Assembly: GCF_013315265.1 (NCBI RefSeq)
Contig: NZ_JABUFE010000002.1
Coordinates: 186,001 to 250,000, forward strand
Length of the DNA: 64,000 nt
Direction: 5' to 3'
Source: Parasulfitobacter algicola
GTDB lineage: Bacteria > Pseudomonadota > Alphaproteobacteria > Rhodobacterales > Rhodobacteraceae
Part shown: positions 8,221-17,410 of the stretch, in pieces
Layout: every line of letters begins with the position of its first letter
How positions within the stretch are numbered: position 1 is the first letter of the stretch
Program-made: the position numbers and the translations under genes
Notes under the pieces: model-generated
What the model was told of the DNA's origin: nothing
The model's input: the letters and a program-made list of their open reading frames with translations, nothing else
The model's database searches: none

Positions 8221-9245
8221 TCCATAGCCCCCGACAACCAGTCACATGCACGATCAAGTGCGGCCCGCGCGTTTTGCGACAGGCCGAACAGGTTCGCATA
8301 GGCATGAATCATGTCAGCTTCGACAACATATGTGACATCGACGTTTTGGCTGCGCAGCTTGTCTGCCAAAGCTGAACTTTGATCCAAAAGCGGATCAAAA
8401 CCCGCACCCGACACCCAGGTTTTCGGAACGTTTTCCCAGCTGTCACACAACAATGGCGATGCCAATGGGTCGCCATAATCGGGGTTGTCTATAAAATGCT
8501 CTGAAAACCAGTGGATCATATCCTTGCTCAGACCAAACCCGCTGCCCATTTCGGTCAAACTGGGGTAATCATTCACGAAATCACACACTGGATACAGCAA
8601 CCACAACGCATGTATCCCTTGCACATTTTGCCCCGCCATCAACGACAGACAGGCCCCCGCACTATCACCCCCAACCGCAACATGCGTGGCACCGGGGGCA
8701 TACGCACCAGGATCGGAAATCACGGCCTGCGCCACTGCGATCGTATCTTTGTGTCCGGCCGGAAAGCGATGTTCAGGACCAAGGCGATAGTCCACAGATA
8801 GCACCTGCATTTGCGTGCGATCCGCGATGTACCGGCACAGCCCGTCATAGGTTTCAATATCCCCGATCACGAAGCCACCGCCATGAAAATACATCAGCAG
8901 CCCGTCTGACGGTGTCTTTGGCACATAAAGCCGCGCGTTCAGCGGCCCCGTGTCCCCTGGCACCACGATATCACGGTGTGTCACTGGCAGGGTATTGGCC
9001 CCCAAAGCGCCTGATCGAAAACTGAACAGATTGGCCGCCCGCGCCGCATCAATCCCGTCGCGTTTGCCGATCACATCAAAGCTGTCGCGCTTCATGCGTT
9101 TCTGCATCGACAAAATCGCAGCCGTATCTTCGTCCAGCGTATTGCCGCGCCGGGTGATCACCTGTTCACCCGTCATCGCGCGGCGCAGCGGCTTGGGTAG
9201 TGACAGGATAAACCGGGTCAGTCTGGCTTCAATCTCAGGGGTCAT
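8205..9245 (-). CDS. Alpha/beta hydrolase, hormone-sensitive lipase (HSL) family esterase
   Basis: An esterase acting on short acyl esters, predicted cytoplasmic because no signal peptide is seen. The oxyanion motif is FHGGGF, the nucleophile elbow is GGDSAGA, and the acidic and histidine residues are likely in GFDPLLDQ and MIHAYANLF. Start 9245 (MTPEIEARL) is preferred to 9278 because the extra 11 residues are not typical, but the start is not decisive. The C-terminal end overlaps the small membrane-protein gene tail to tail. The natural substrate is unknown. Confidence 0.85.
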   Translation of the reverse strand: MTPEIEARLTRFILSLPKPLRRAMTGEQVITRRGNTLDEDTAAILSMQKRMKRDSFDVIGKRDGIDAARAANLFSFRSGALGANTLPVTHRDIVVPGDTGPLNARLYVPKTPSDGLLMYFHGGGFVIGDIETYDGLCRYIADRTQMQVLSVDYRLGPEHRFPAGHKDTIAVAQAVISDPGAYAPGATHVAVGGDSAGACLSLMAGQNVQGIHALWLLYPVCDFVNDYPSLTEMGSGFGLSKDMIHWFSEHFIDNPDYGDPLASPLLCDSWENVPKTWVSGAGFDPLLDQSSALADKLRSQNVDVTYVVEADMIHAYANLFGLSQNARAALDRACDWLSGAMDQKTR

Positions 9246-9307
9246 AACAGGGCCTTTATCAATACGCACAGCGTACATCCTATCGCGGATTTTGCGCTGC
9301 GCAAATC

Positions 9308-10336
9308 TTATGGCTTGATGATGACCTTGCCATCGGGTTTCTTCAAAGCGGCGGGCAGCTTTTCCATGACATCGCGCAAGGGCAGCACTTCGCTGATATC
9401 CGTTTTCCAGCGTCCATCTGCGAACCGCGCTTGCACTTCAGCCACGGTTTTCATCTGATCGCCGGGGGGTGTGTCACGAAACCACATGGTCAGCCAAAAG
9501 CCTTCGATCCGCTTGTTCATAAAGATGAATTGCCCCATCTCGGTCAGCTTTGGCAGGTCTGCGCTTAACTTGCCATAGGTGACCCAACGCGCGCCCGCAG
9601 GCATGGCAAAAAACATGTCTGATGATGTCTGATCCGACACTGCATCCAACATCACAGTTGGCTTAATCTCTTTGAATGCCGCCTTGGCACTGTCCAGAAA
9701 ATCAGGCGCTTCGGTATTCAGAACCTCGGCCGCGCCAAGGGCTTTCAACGCAGGGATCGCATCATCGCGGCGCACCGTGGCAATGGCTTTTAGTCCTTTG
9801 TCCTTGGCCAGCCCGATCATCAGTTTGCCCAGCTGCGATGTGGCCGCCGTGATCACCAGCGCGTCGCCCGCTTTTTCGGCAATATCCACCATCGCCATGG
9901 CAGTCAGCGGGTTCACGATCTGGGCCGCACCATCTTCGTCGCTGATATCATCACGCAACGGGATGCAGCCCATGGCATCGGCCACAGCGTATTCTGCCCA
10001 CGCGCCTGATCCACCTTTGCCGGCGACAAACGCCACACGCATGCCCTTTTGAACAAAACCGCCATCGCCTGCGATTTCAACCACTTCGCCGCAGCCTTCA
10101 AACCCTGCAGGCGTGCCTTTGACGCGGGGCTGACCATATTCACCCTTGATAAAGTGCAGATCAGACGGATTTACACTGGCCGCCAGGACCTTGATCAACA
10201 CTTGCCCTGATCCAGGCGTCGGCACTGGAATTTCTGCGGCCTCAAGCCAATCATTCGCGCTCTCGATTTGTGGTCCGGTTGCAGTATCGCAATAGCCATC
10301 GCCTTTTTGCAAAAGCGCAAACATCGTATCAGCCAT
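9308..10336 (-). CDS. Medium-chain dehydrogenase/reductase, quinone-oxidoreductase type
   Basis: A 342-residue MDR protein. The N-terminal GroES-like domain includes ASVNPSDLHFIKGEYG and GFEGCGEV. The NAD(P) domain follows from about residue 150, where the dinucleotide-binding loop reads ATSQLGKL rather than a canonical GxGxxG. Catalytic and structural zinc cysteines are absent, as expected for zinc-independent quinone or enoyl reductases. Its cofactor is probably NADPH. It is transcribed with the downstream hydrolase direction but separated by 62 bp, so operon membership is uncertain. Confidence 0.85.
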   Translation of the reverse strand: MADTMFALLQKGDGYCDTATGPQIESANDWLEAAEIPVPTPGSGQVLIKVLAASVNPSDLHFIKGEYGQPRVKGTPAGFEGCGEVVEIAGDGGFVQKGMRVAFVAGKGGSGAWAEYAVADAMGCIPLRDDISDEDGAAQIVNPLTAMAMVDIAEKAGDALVITAATSQLGKLMIGLAKDKGLKAIATVRRDDAIPALKALGAAEVLNTEAPDFLDSAKAAFKEIKPTVMLDAVSDQTSSDMFFAMPAGARWVTYGKLSADLPKLTEMGQFIFMNKRIEGFWLTMWFRDTPPGDQMKTVAEVQARFADGRWKTDISEVLPLRDVMEKLPAALKKPDGKVIIKP

Positions 10337-10443
10337 GTGTCTTTATCCATTCTTTGTAAGCGTTTATCCCAGCCTATCACACCCACACGCAAAGGGCGAA
10401 CAAGTGACCACGCGAAAAGCGCCCGCAAGGATGCGATGAGCGG

Positions 10444-11229
10444 TCAGCGCAAGATGGGCGGTTTGTCAGGGTCTGACCCGGGCGGTGCGGGTGCCGCGCG
10501 GGTGTTGTCCAGTTCTGGCAAATCAAACCGCAATCCGACACGCGCCAGTCTTGCCGCCATTTCGTCATGCGACGCGAAAAACCCTACGTCCAGCATGCCT
10601 GCTTCAACCCCACTAAAGATCAGCGCCTCGGACACGGCATTGGCCAATGCCTGTTCGGCACCCGGCACCGCATCAACAAACGCCAACAGATGGCTTTTAC
10701 CGCCACCGTCATAGCTGACCCCACAAAGATAGGCATACCGCGCCCGCCCGCCTGTGATCGCCAGTTTTGTATCAAGGGCAGTGATCAGCACCTCCGGCAG
10801 ACCTTTGGGCGCGTGTAATTCAGATGGACGATCCTGCACCTGATCGGGCGTGTTCGCCAGAGTTTGCGTCACCCATGTGACAGCGTCCGCAGGCATCAGA
10901 AATTCAGACATTTCAGACCCCAGGTTCAAGCCGACACCCAATCCCTGCCCGGCCAGCATACCAGCCAGATTGCGCCCCGACAGCGCAACATAAGGCACGG
11001 TCTGTCCCGCGAATTGCGCCAGTCGCTCTTCAAGATCAAAGACCAAAACGAAACCGCTGCCATCGACCTGAAAGATGTCCGGCGTCACGGCGTCATCGTC
11101 CGGCTGGTCTGCAAGCATCAAAAACAGCTCGGCATCCGCAAACCGTTCGTAAAACCGCAACCTGTCTGCATCCAGGTCTGTGGATTGCATCTGCGCAAAG
11201 GCCTGATCAAGCGGCGTTATCTGTGTCAT
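10444..11229 (-). CDS. SseB N-terminal-domain protein
   Basis: A 261-residue cytoplasmic protein with the SseB-type N-terminal domain. The recognisable stretch is RFYERFADAELFLML followed by a beta-rich core up to about residue 130, where VALSGRNLAGMLAG is characteristic. The biochemical role of the domain is not established. The gene overlaps the end of the uracil-DNA glycosylase-like gene by 23 bp, so the two are probably co-transcribed. Confidence 0.75.
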   Translation of the reverse strand: MTQITPLDQAFAQMQSTDLDADRLRFYERFADAELFLMLADQPDDDAVTPDIFQVDGSGFVLVFDLEERLAQFAGQTVPYVALSGRNLAGMLAGQGLGVGLNLGSEMSEFLMPADAVTWVTQTLANTPDQVQDRPSELHAPKGLPEVLITALDTKLAITGGRARYAYLCGVSYDGGGKSHLLAFVDAVPGAEQALANAVSEALIFSGVEAGMLDVGFFASHDEMAARLARVGLRFDLPELDNTRAAPAPPGSDPDKPPILR

Positions 11230-11809
11230 TCATCACCTTTTTCACACGGGCACGCAGCACGGGCAGCAAATCGCGTTCAAACCACGAATTTTTCTTCAGC
11301 CACGCTGTATTACGCCATGACGGATGGGGCAACGGGATAACGCCTGGCCCATGGTCGCGCCAGCTGGCGACGGTCTCCGTCACGTTGCCCGGTGCTTCAA
11401 GATGATATTTCTGCGCATAGCCGCCAATCAGAATGGTCAACTTGATATCTTTCAAACCGGCCATGACGCGCCCCCGCCATGTCCGCGCACAAATAGGCGG
11501 CGGCGGCAGATCAGACCCAGCGGCGTTATATCCCGGAAAGCAAAATGCCATCGGCACAATCGCCACGCGGGATCTGTCGTAAAATGCGGTCTCGTCCAAC
11601 CCCAGCCAGTCGCGCAACCGCTTGCCGGACTGATCCCAGAACGGCGTATTCGCCTGATGCACCCGCATTCCCGGCGCCTGCGATGCGATCAGCAGACGCG
11701 CCCCAGGTTGAAACCAGACAATCGGATTGGGAGAATGCTGTGTCGCAGTTGCAGCAAACCTGTCTGCGCACAAACGACACCCCTTCAGGTCTTTGATTAC
11801 ATCATCCAT
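11207..11809 (-). CDS. Uracil-DNA glycosylase superfamily protein
   Basis: A base-excision-repair-type glycosylase fold. The N-terminal GCRLCADR resembles the Fe-S-associated cysteine pair of related UDGs. Motif 1 is SQAPGMRVHQ with the downstream TPFWDQSG, and motif 2 is IPLPHPSWRN with the base-flipping loop. Start 11809 (ATG, MDDVIKDLKGC) fits the family; a TTG at 11845 would add 12 unlikely residues. The 3' end overlaps the SseB-like gene. Real uracil specificity is unproven. Confidence 0.75.
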   Translation of the reverse strand: MDDVIKDLKGCRLCADRFAATATQHSPNPIVWFQPGARLLIASQAPGMRVHQANTPFWDQSGKRLRDWLGLDETAFYDRSRVAIVPMAFCFPGYNAAGSDLPPPPICARTWRGRVMAGLKDIKLTILIGGYAQKYHLEAPGNVTETVASWRDHGPGVIPLPHPSWRNTAWLKKNSWFERDLLPVLRARVKKVMNDTDNAA

Positions 11810-11852
11810 CGCCGCTATATTTGGGGGCAAACCGACAGAAGACAAATGAAAA

Positions 11853-11880
11853 GGCCGACGCCCGAGGGAGAGCGCCGGCC
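11853..11880 (-). terminator. Rho-independent terminator of the PstS/OmpA fusion gene
   Basis: On the minus strand GGCCGGCGC pairs with GCGTCGGCC (one G-T pair) and is followed by TTTTC. It starts 11 bases after the stop codon at 11891. Confidence 0.75.
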
Positions 11881-11890
11881 CGATACTGGG

Positions 11891-13477
11891 TTAGCCGTTA
11901 TTCGGGCGCACCCATACTTCGACCCGGCGATTCAACCCCTGGGCCAGATAATCATCATTGCAAGCCACGGCATTCAGCGGGCCATAGCCTTTGACATTGA
12001 TCTTCACGCGGTCCAGCACATCGGTGCCTTTCAGCAAAACTTCAAGCTGCTCGCGCACCGACATCGCACGCCCTTCGGACAAACGCTGGTTTGCGTTGAA
12101 AGCGCCATCACTATCGGTGAAACCGGTCAGCGTGATCTCGGACCCGGCTGGCAAGTTAACGATATAATTGGCAAGACGCACCAGCTTTTGTTGTGACAGA
12201 TTATCCAGAATGCTGGACCCGGTCTGAAAACGGAACGTGCTGCTAAGCCGATCCCATTCCAACAGATCAATGTACAGAGCGCGGGCCAGGTTCTGTTCTG
12301 TCGGGCTTTGCGTATCGGTGATCTGACTGCGTAAAGCTTGGGCAATGTCCTGCTGTGATTGCTGTACAATGTTCCAGCTGACAAAACCTGCCTTTTCAAT
12401 GGACCCGGCCGCTGCATCACTTGATGTATAGGACAAAAGCGCCTTGACGGTTTGGGGCAGTTCGCCGTTGCGATGATAGACATACAAGCGCCGTTGCAGC
12501 GGATACTCTTCGGTTTTGATCGTGAATTCAGACGGCATGGTCGTGATGCCACATCGGCTGGTGATCGCGACAGGTTTGGTGTCGGTGTCATACCCCGCAC
12601 TCAGGTATCCAATGGCCCCTTTGTCCAGAAAGATACCTTCGGCCATTTCCGCATTGCCCAGCACCACCTTGGAAGACCGTGCAAAGGATGCATTTTGCGG
12701 ATTCAGAAACCTGCTCTTGATCATCTCGGATGTGCCGGACTGGCCGTTTCGGGTGTAAACTTTGACCGGAACATCTTCGCCGCCCACCTGACGCCAGTTC
12801 GTGATCCGCCCAGACAACAGTGCTGCGATTTCCGCTTCGGTCAACTGATCGACCGGATTTTCAGGGTTCAGTGATATGATGATGCCATCTGCTGCGATCA
12901 CATGTTCCTGTGCCCGCGATCGCATATCGCCCGCACCTGCATTCAACAGCGCCTGATGCTCTTCCGACTTGATCGGACGCGATGACATTGCCAAATCAGC
13001 CGTTTCCGACAAAAGCGCCTGAAAGCCGCTGCTGGATCCGCGCGCTTCGACCACAGCTGTGAAATCCTTGTCGCCGCGACCGTTATCCTTGACCGCCGTC
13101 ATGGTGGACAGATGCCCGCCTTGGCTGCGTTCATTTCCAACCGCCGTTCCGTTTTGCGCAGCCATTCCCTTGATCAGCAAGGGCATCAGTTCGATACCGA
13201 TTGTATCAGACCCCGCAATCCGGAAATTCGCATCGATGCCATCTGTTTTCGGGCAGGCATCGCCCGTGCATTCCACCATCGCGCTGTTGACCGTCATCTG
13301 CCCTAGCGAGGTCTTGATGACATAATACCCGTCTTCGTATCGTAACAACGTACCGCGCATCACAATCTCGTCTTCATCGCGCGTTAGTGTAATTTCATTC
13401 GCCCATGCGACATTACAGCCAAAAACAAGGCAACTCGTTAACAGTACAGAACTCAACTTGGTCTTAAACAGTGTCAT
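11891..13477 (-). CDS. Phosphate-binding-protein-like domain fused to OmpA peptidoglycan-binding domain
   Basis: A 528-residue exported protein. The signal peptide is MTLFKTKLSSVLLTSCLVFGC...ANE. Residues 80-340 resemble the PBP-like (PstS-type) fold: AGSDTIG, then VEARGSSSGFQAL, MSSRPIKSEE and NGQSGTSEM, the usual anion-binding loops. The C-terminal 120 residues are an OmpA/MotB domain (ITLTGFTDSDG, then NQRLSEGRAMSVREQL and GYG). The combination suggests a periplasmic binding protein tethered to peptidoglycan, and no pst genes lie nearby. TAGGAG is 8 bp before the chosen ATG. It has its own terminator at 11853-11880. Confidence 0.8.
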   Translation of the reverse strand: MTLFKTKLSSVLLTSCLVFGCNVAWANEITLTRDEDEIVMRGTLLRYEDGYYVIKTSLGQMTVNSAMVECTGDACPKTDGIDANFRIAGSDTIGIELMPLLIKGMAAQNGTAVGNERSQGGHLSTMTAVKDNGRGDKDFTAVVEARGSSSGFQALLSETADLAMSSRPIKSEEHQALLNAGAGDMRSRAQEHVIAADGIIISLNPENPVDQLTEAEIAALLSGRITNWRQVGGEDVPVKVYTRNGQSGTSEMIKSRFLNPQNASFARSSKVVLGNAEMAEGIFLDKGAIGYLSAGYDTDTKPVAITSRCGITTMPSEFTIKTEEYPLQRRLYVYHRNGELPQTVKALLSYTSSDAAAGSIEKAGFVSWNIVQQSQQDIAQALRSQITDTQSPTEQNLARALYIDLLEWDRLSSTFRFQTGSSILDNLSQQKLVRLANYIVNLPAGSEITLTGFTDSDGAFNANQRLSEGRAMSVREQLEVLLKGTDVLDRVKINVKGYGPLNAVACNDDYLAQGLNRRVEVWVRPNNG

Positions 13478-13729
13478 TACTCGTCTCCTACAGATCACTT
13501 TCAACCATTACAGGCGCAGATATCGACTCGCTTTTCCTCAGAAAACGTAGCGTCATTAACTTTTTCAAACAACCTAAAGTTGCTTTACGTTGGGTAATAC
13601 AACCTTAATAACAATGGATGCCGAAAATATAAAAATGCAAAACTTGCATAATTTTAGCTGAAAAAAGCCTGTGCAGACGGCGTAATTTCCGCCTAACTTG
13701 CGCAGAACGACAAGACAGATGGAATCCTG

Positions 13730-16504
13730 ATGGCCCGTACGCAACCTGATCTTAATACCTCGCCGCATGTTTCAGATGAGGTACGACAAACCACATGTTA
13801 CATGTGCGCGTGTCGCTGTGGGATTAATGTGCATCTGAAAAATGGTAAGGTCGCCTATATCGAAGGCAACCGCGATCACCCGGTGAATCGCGGTGTTCTT
13901 TGTGCCAAGGGATCGGCAGGCATCATGCAGGTCAACGCACCATCCCGCCTGCGGGCGCCGCTGAAACGTGTGGGACCGCGTGGGTCGGGTGAGTTCGAAG
14001 AAATCACTTGGGACGAAGCACTGGGCATCGCCACCGACTGGCTGGCCCCCATCCGTGAAGCCGCACCCGAAAAGCTGGCGTTTTTCACCGGTCGCGATCA
14101 ATCGCAAAGTTTTACCAGCTTTTGGGCCCAGGGCTTTGGCACCCCCAATTACGCAGCGCACGGCGGGTTTTGCAGCGTCAATATGGCCGCTGCTGGCATC
14201 TATACAATGGGCGGGGCGTTCTGGGAATTCGGCCAACCTGATTGGGAACGCACGAAACTGTTCATGTTGTTTGGCGTGGCCGAAGATCACGACAGCAACC
14301 CGATCAAGATGGGTCTGGGCCGGCTGAAAGAACGCGGTGCCAAGGTGATTGGCGTTAATCCGATCCGCACTGGCTATAACGCGATTGCAGATGAATGGCT
14401 GGGCATCACGCCCGGTACCGATGGGTTGCTTATTCTGGCGCTGATCCATGAACTGCTGAAGGCAGGCAAGATCGATCTGGACTATCTGGCCCACCGCACC
14501 AACGCGCCTGTGCTGCTGGATGATGACGGCTTGTTTCAACGTGACGGCGAAGGCCGCCCCTTGGTTCGGGATCGCACCACTGGCGAAACCGTGCCCTTTG
14601 ACGCACAAAATATCATCCCCGATCTGCGTGGGGCCGATACTGTCTTTACCAAGCTGATCGAACGCTATCTTGATCCGCAATATGCCCCCGATGCCGTCGC
14701 CAAACGCTGCGGCATCCCCGCGCAAAAGATCAAACTGATTGCCGCCGAATTGGCCCGCGTCGCCTTTGACGAAGCGATTGAGATCGACCAGCCCTGGACC
14801 GATTTCCGCGGTCATTCCTATGATAAGATGATCGGCCGACCCGTCAGCTTTCATTCCATGCGCGGCATCTCGGCCCATGCGAATGGCTTCCAGACCTGCC
14901 GCGCTCTGCACGTTTTGCAGATCATTCTTGGCAGTGTCGAGGTTCCAGGCGGCTTCCGTTTCAAACCGCCCTATCCCAAGCCTGCGACCGCGCATCCCAA
15001 ACCCCATTGCCGCGTCACACCGGGCCAACCACTGGACGGCCCGCATCTGGGCTTTGTACACGGCCCCGAAGATCTGTGCCTGAACGACGACGGCACACCG
15101 GCCCGCATCGACAAGGCCTTCACCTGGGAAAACCCGATGAGCGCCCACGGCCTGATGCATATGGTCATCAGCAATGCCCACGCGGGCGATCCCTATCAGA
15201 TCGACACGCTGTTTCTGTATATGGCGAATATGTCGTGGAATTCGTCTATGAACTCGGCTGGCGTAATGGATATGCTGACCGACACCGATGAAAACGGCGA
15301 TTATGTTATCCCGCACATCATTTATTCCGATGCCTATTCCTCGGAAATGGTGGCCTATGCCGATCTGATCCTGCCCGATACGACCTATTTGGAACGCCAC
15401 GATTGCATCAGTCTGCTGGACCGTCCCATCTGCGAAGCCGATGCCGTGGCCGACGCCATCCGCTGGCCCGTGATCGAACCAGATCGCAACGTGCGCGGCT
15501 TCCAGTCTGTTCTTGTCGATCTGGGCGCACGGCTGAAACTGCCAGGTTTCATCAATGAAGACGGCAGCGCCAAATACAAAGACTACGCTGACTATATGAC
15601 CCACCACATCCGCCGCCCGGGCATCGGCCCACTGGCCGGATGGCGCGAGGGTGGTGATGGGCGGGGTGATGCAAACCCCAATCAGATCGACCGCTATATC
15701 GAAAACGGCGGCTTCTGGATGGAACATATCCCAAACGAAGCGCTGTATTATAAACCATGGAATAAGGCGTATCAGGATTGGGCCGTGGCCAAGGGTTTTT
15801 ACGACAGTGTGCAACCGTACATCTTTCAACTGTATGTCGAACCCATGCGCAAGTTCCAACGGGCCGCCGACGGGCACGGCACCCGCCAGCCCCCGGATCA
15901 TCTGCGCGACCAGATTAGACAAAAGATGGACCCGCTGCCGATTTGGTACGATGTGAATGAAGAGGACCAGCAAGGGTCCGATGAATTCCCCATCCATGCC
16001 CTGACCCAGCGGCCTATGGCCATGTATCACAGCTGGGGTACGCAAAACGCATGGCTGCGCCAGATCCATGGTCGTAATCCGATGTATATCCCGACCAAAC
16101 TTTGGGAAGCCAACGGCTTTAACACCGGTGATTGGGCGCGTGTCACCTCGCCCCACGGATCCATCACTGTGCCCGTCGCACATATGGCCGCGCTGAACGA
16201 TCACACCATCTGGACATGGAACGCCATTGGCAAACGCAAAGGCGCCTGGGCGCTGGACAAAGACGCGCCCGAGGCCACCCAGGGCTTTCTGCTCAACCAC
16301 ATCATTCACGAACTCTTGCCCCCCAAAGGCGACGGCCTACGCTGGTCTAATTCGGACCCCATCACAGGCCAGGCCGCGTGGTTCGACCTGAAAGTGAAGA
16401 TCGAAAAAGTCGATGCCCCCGCCGAAGCCCAACCCGAATTCCCACCGCAAAAATCCCCGGTCGGACAGGGCCCGGACAAGCTGACGTGGAAGGTGGGCGA
16501 ATGA
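13730..16504 (+). CDS. soeA: Molybdopterin oxidoreductase, SoeA-like (cytoplasmic sulfite dehydrogenase, large subunit)
   Basis: Catalytic subunit of a complex iron-sulfur molybdoenzyme, 924 residues. The N-terminus has a [4Fe-4S] site C23-x2-C26-x3-C30-x27-C58. The Mo-bis-PGD domains follow, with HGGFCSVNMAA (a Cys at the expected Mo-ligand position) and a C-terminal dinucleotide-binding domain. There is no Tat signal, so it should sit in the cytoplasm. The three-gene order (Mo subunit, four-cluster ferredoxin, DmsC/NrfD-type anchor) and the sequence style match SoeABC, which oxidises sulfite to sulfate in roseobacters and purple sulfur bacteria. Polysulfide or thiosulfate reductase homologues are the alternative. 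No sulfonate genes are adjacent. Confidence 0.75.
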   Translation: MARTQPDLNTSPHVSDEVRQTTCYMCACRCGINVHLKNGKVAYIEGNRDHPVNRGVLCAKGSAGIMQVNAPSRLRAPLKRVGPRGSGEFEEITWDEALGIATDWLAPIREAAPEKLAFFTGRDQSQSFTSFWAQGFGTPNYAAHGGFCSVNMAAAGIYTMGGAFWEFGQPDWERTKLFMLFGVAEDHDSNPIKMGLGRLKERGAKVIGVNPIRTGYNAIADEWLGITPGTDGLLILALIHELLKAGKIDLDYLAHRTNAPVLLDDDGLFQRDGEGRPLVRDRTTGETVPFDAQNIIPDLRGADTVFTKLIERYLDPQYAPDAVAKRCGIPAQKIKLIAAELARVAFDEAIEIDQPWTDFRGHSYDKMIGRPVSFHSMRGISAHANGFQTCRALHVLQIILGSVEVPGGFRFKPPYPKPATAHPKPHCRVTPGQPLDGPHLGFVHGPEDLCLNDDGTPARIDKAFTWENPMSAHGLMHMVISNAHAGDPYQIDTLFLYMANMSWNSSMNSAGVMDMLTDTDENGDYVIPHIIYSDAYSSEMVAYADLILPDTTYLERHDCISLLDRPICEADAVADAIRWPVIEPDRNVRGFQSVLVDLGARLKLPGFINEDGSAKYKDYADYMTHHIRRPGIGPLAGWREGGDGRGDANPNQIDRYIENGGFWMEHIPNEALYYKPWNKAYQDWAVAKGFYDSVQPYIFQLYVEPMRKFQRAADGHGTRQPPDHLRDQIRQKMDPLPIWYDVNEEDQQGSDEFPIHALTQRPMAMYHSWGTQNAWLRQIHGRNPMYIPTKLWEANGFNTGDWARVTSPHGSITVPVAHMAALNDHTIWTWNAIGKRKGAWALDKDAPEATQGFLLNHIIHELLPPKGDGLRWSNSDPITGQAAWFDLKVKIEKVDAPAEAQPEFPPQKSPVGQGPDKLTWKVGE

Positions 16505-16659
16505 TAACTGTTCTGTATTATAAAAAGCATAACAGAGCCCTGACCGACCCAAGGATCGCCCCCGCGTTTTCCTATGAGAATGCAAATGCAGTTTTGTACA
16601 AAAATTTAAGTACAAAACCCGTGTACAAAATATACAAAACTTCATACGGGAGGCCATAA
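16501..16659 (+). CDS. Doubtful 52-codon ORF between soeA and soeB
   Basis: Starts with an ATG overlapping the soeA stop (ATGA) and ends just before soeB. Residues 31-46 (VLYKNLSTKPVYKIYK) are encoded by the 50-bp GTAC repeat. The second repeat copy at 56428 encodes a similar string without a start codon, so the similarity most likely reflects the DNA repeat rather than a conserved peptide. Confidence 0.2.
   Translation: MITVLYYKKHNRALTDPRIAPAFSYENANAVLYKNLSTKPVYKIYKTSYGRP
16591..16640 (+). repeat. 50-bp GTACAAAA repeat, copy A
   Basis: Matches 56428-56477 at 44 of 50 positions without gaps. It starts with a perfect palindrome TTTTGTACAAAA and contains four phased units GTACAAAA, GTACAAAA, GTACAAA and ATACAAAA. 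It lies inside the soeA-soeB spacer, ending 11 bases before the soeB ribosome-binding site. Confidence 0.85.
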
Positions 16660-16660
16660 A

Positions 16661-17407
16661 ATGACCCAACTTCCCACCCATACCGAAAAGAAACTGGGCC
16701 TTGTGATCGACCTAGATACCTGCGTTGGCTGTCATGCCTGCGTTGTATCCTGCAAGGGCTGGAATACCGAAAATTACGGTGCGCCATTATCTGATCAGGA
16801 TCCTTATGGCGCCGACCCAACAGGTACATTCCTAAACCGCGTCCATTCCTATGAAGTTCAACCAAATCAAGGGGTTGCGCAGCTTATCCACTTTCCCAAA
16901 AGCTGTTTGCATTGCGACGATGCGCCCTGCGTGACCGTCTGCCCAACCGGGGCCAGCTATAAGCGGGTCGAAGACGGCATAGTTCTGGTGAATGAAAGCG
17001 ACTGTATCGGCTGTGGCCTGTGTGCCTGGGCCTGTCCTTATGGCGCGCGAGAAATGGATTCAGATCAAGGGGTTATGAAGAAATGCACCCTATGTGTCGA
17101 CCGTATCTATAACGAAAACCTGCCCGAAGAAGACCGTCAACCGGCTTGTGTCCGCACCTGTCCGTCAAATGCCCGCCACTTTGGCGATCTGGCGGATTCT
17201 GAAAGCGATGTCAGTAAGTTAGTCGCCGAACGCGGCGGCATTGATCTGATGCCGGAACAGGGCACAAAACCTGTCAACAAATACCTGCCCCCGCGCCCCA
17301 AGGATACATGGGACCAGATCGACATTCTGGCCCCCCTTCTGGACCCCGTCGCGGAAGAGCCCAAGGGTTTTCTGGGTTGGCTCGATAAGACATTGGAAAA
17401 ACTGTAA
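16661..17407 (+). CDS. soeB: Four-cluster ferredoxin subunit, SoeB-like
   Basis: A 248-residue electron-transfer subunit. Its cysteine groups supply four [4Fe-4S] clusters: CVGCHACVVSC, CLHCDDAPCVTVCP, CIGCGLCAWACP, and CTLC with the later CVRTCP. It carries electrons from the molybdenum subunit to the membrane anchor. GGGAGG precedes the ATG by 8 bp. The unusually long 156-bp gap from soeA contains a dispersed repeat. It is followed 4 bp later by the membrane subunit gene. Confidence 0.85.
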   Translation: MTQLPTHTEKKLGLVIDLDTCVGCHACVVSCKGWNTENYGAPLSDQDPYGADPTGTFLNRVHSYEVQPNQGVAQLIHFPKSCLHCDDAPCVTVCPTGASYKRVEDGIVLVNESDCIGCGLCAWACPYGAREMDSDQGVMKKCTLCVDRIYNENLPEEDRQPACVRTCPSNARHFGDLADSESDVSKLVAERGGIDLMPEQGTKPVNKYLPPRPKDTWDQIDILAPLLDPVAEEPKGFLGWLDKTLEKL

Positions 17408-17410
17408 AAA

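Noticed and set aside
13772-16309. Long open frame (845 codons) on the minus strand opposite soeA
   Set aside because: It is fully antisense to a well-supported molybdoenzyme gene, shows no family resemblance and is explained by codon-position bias.
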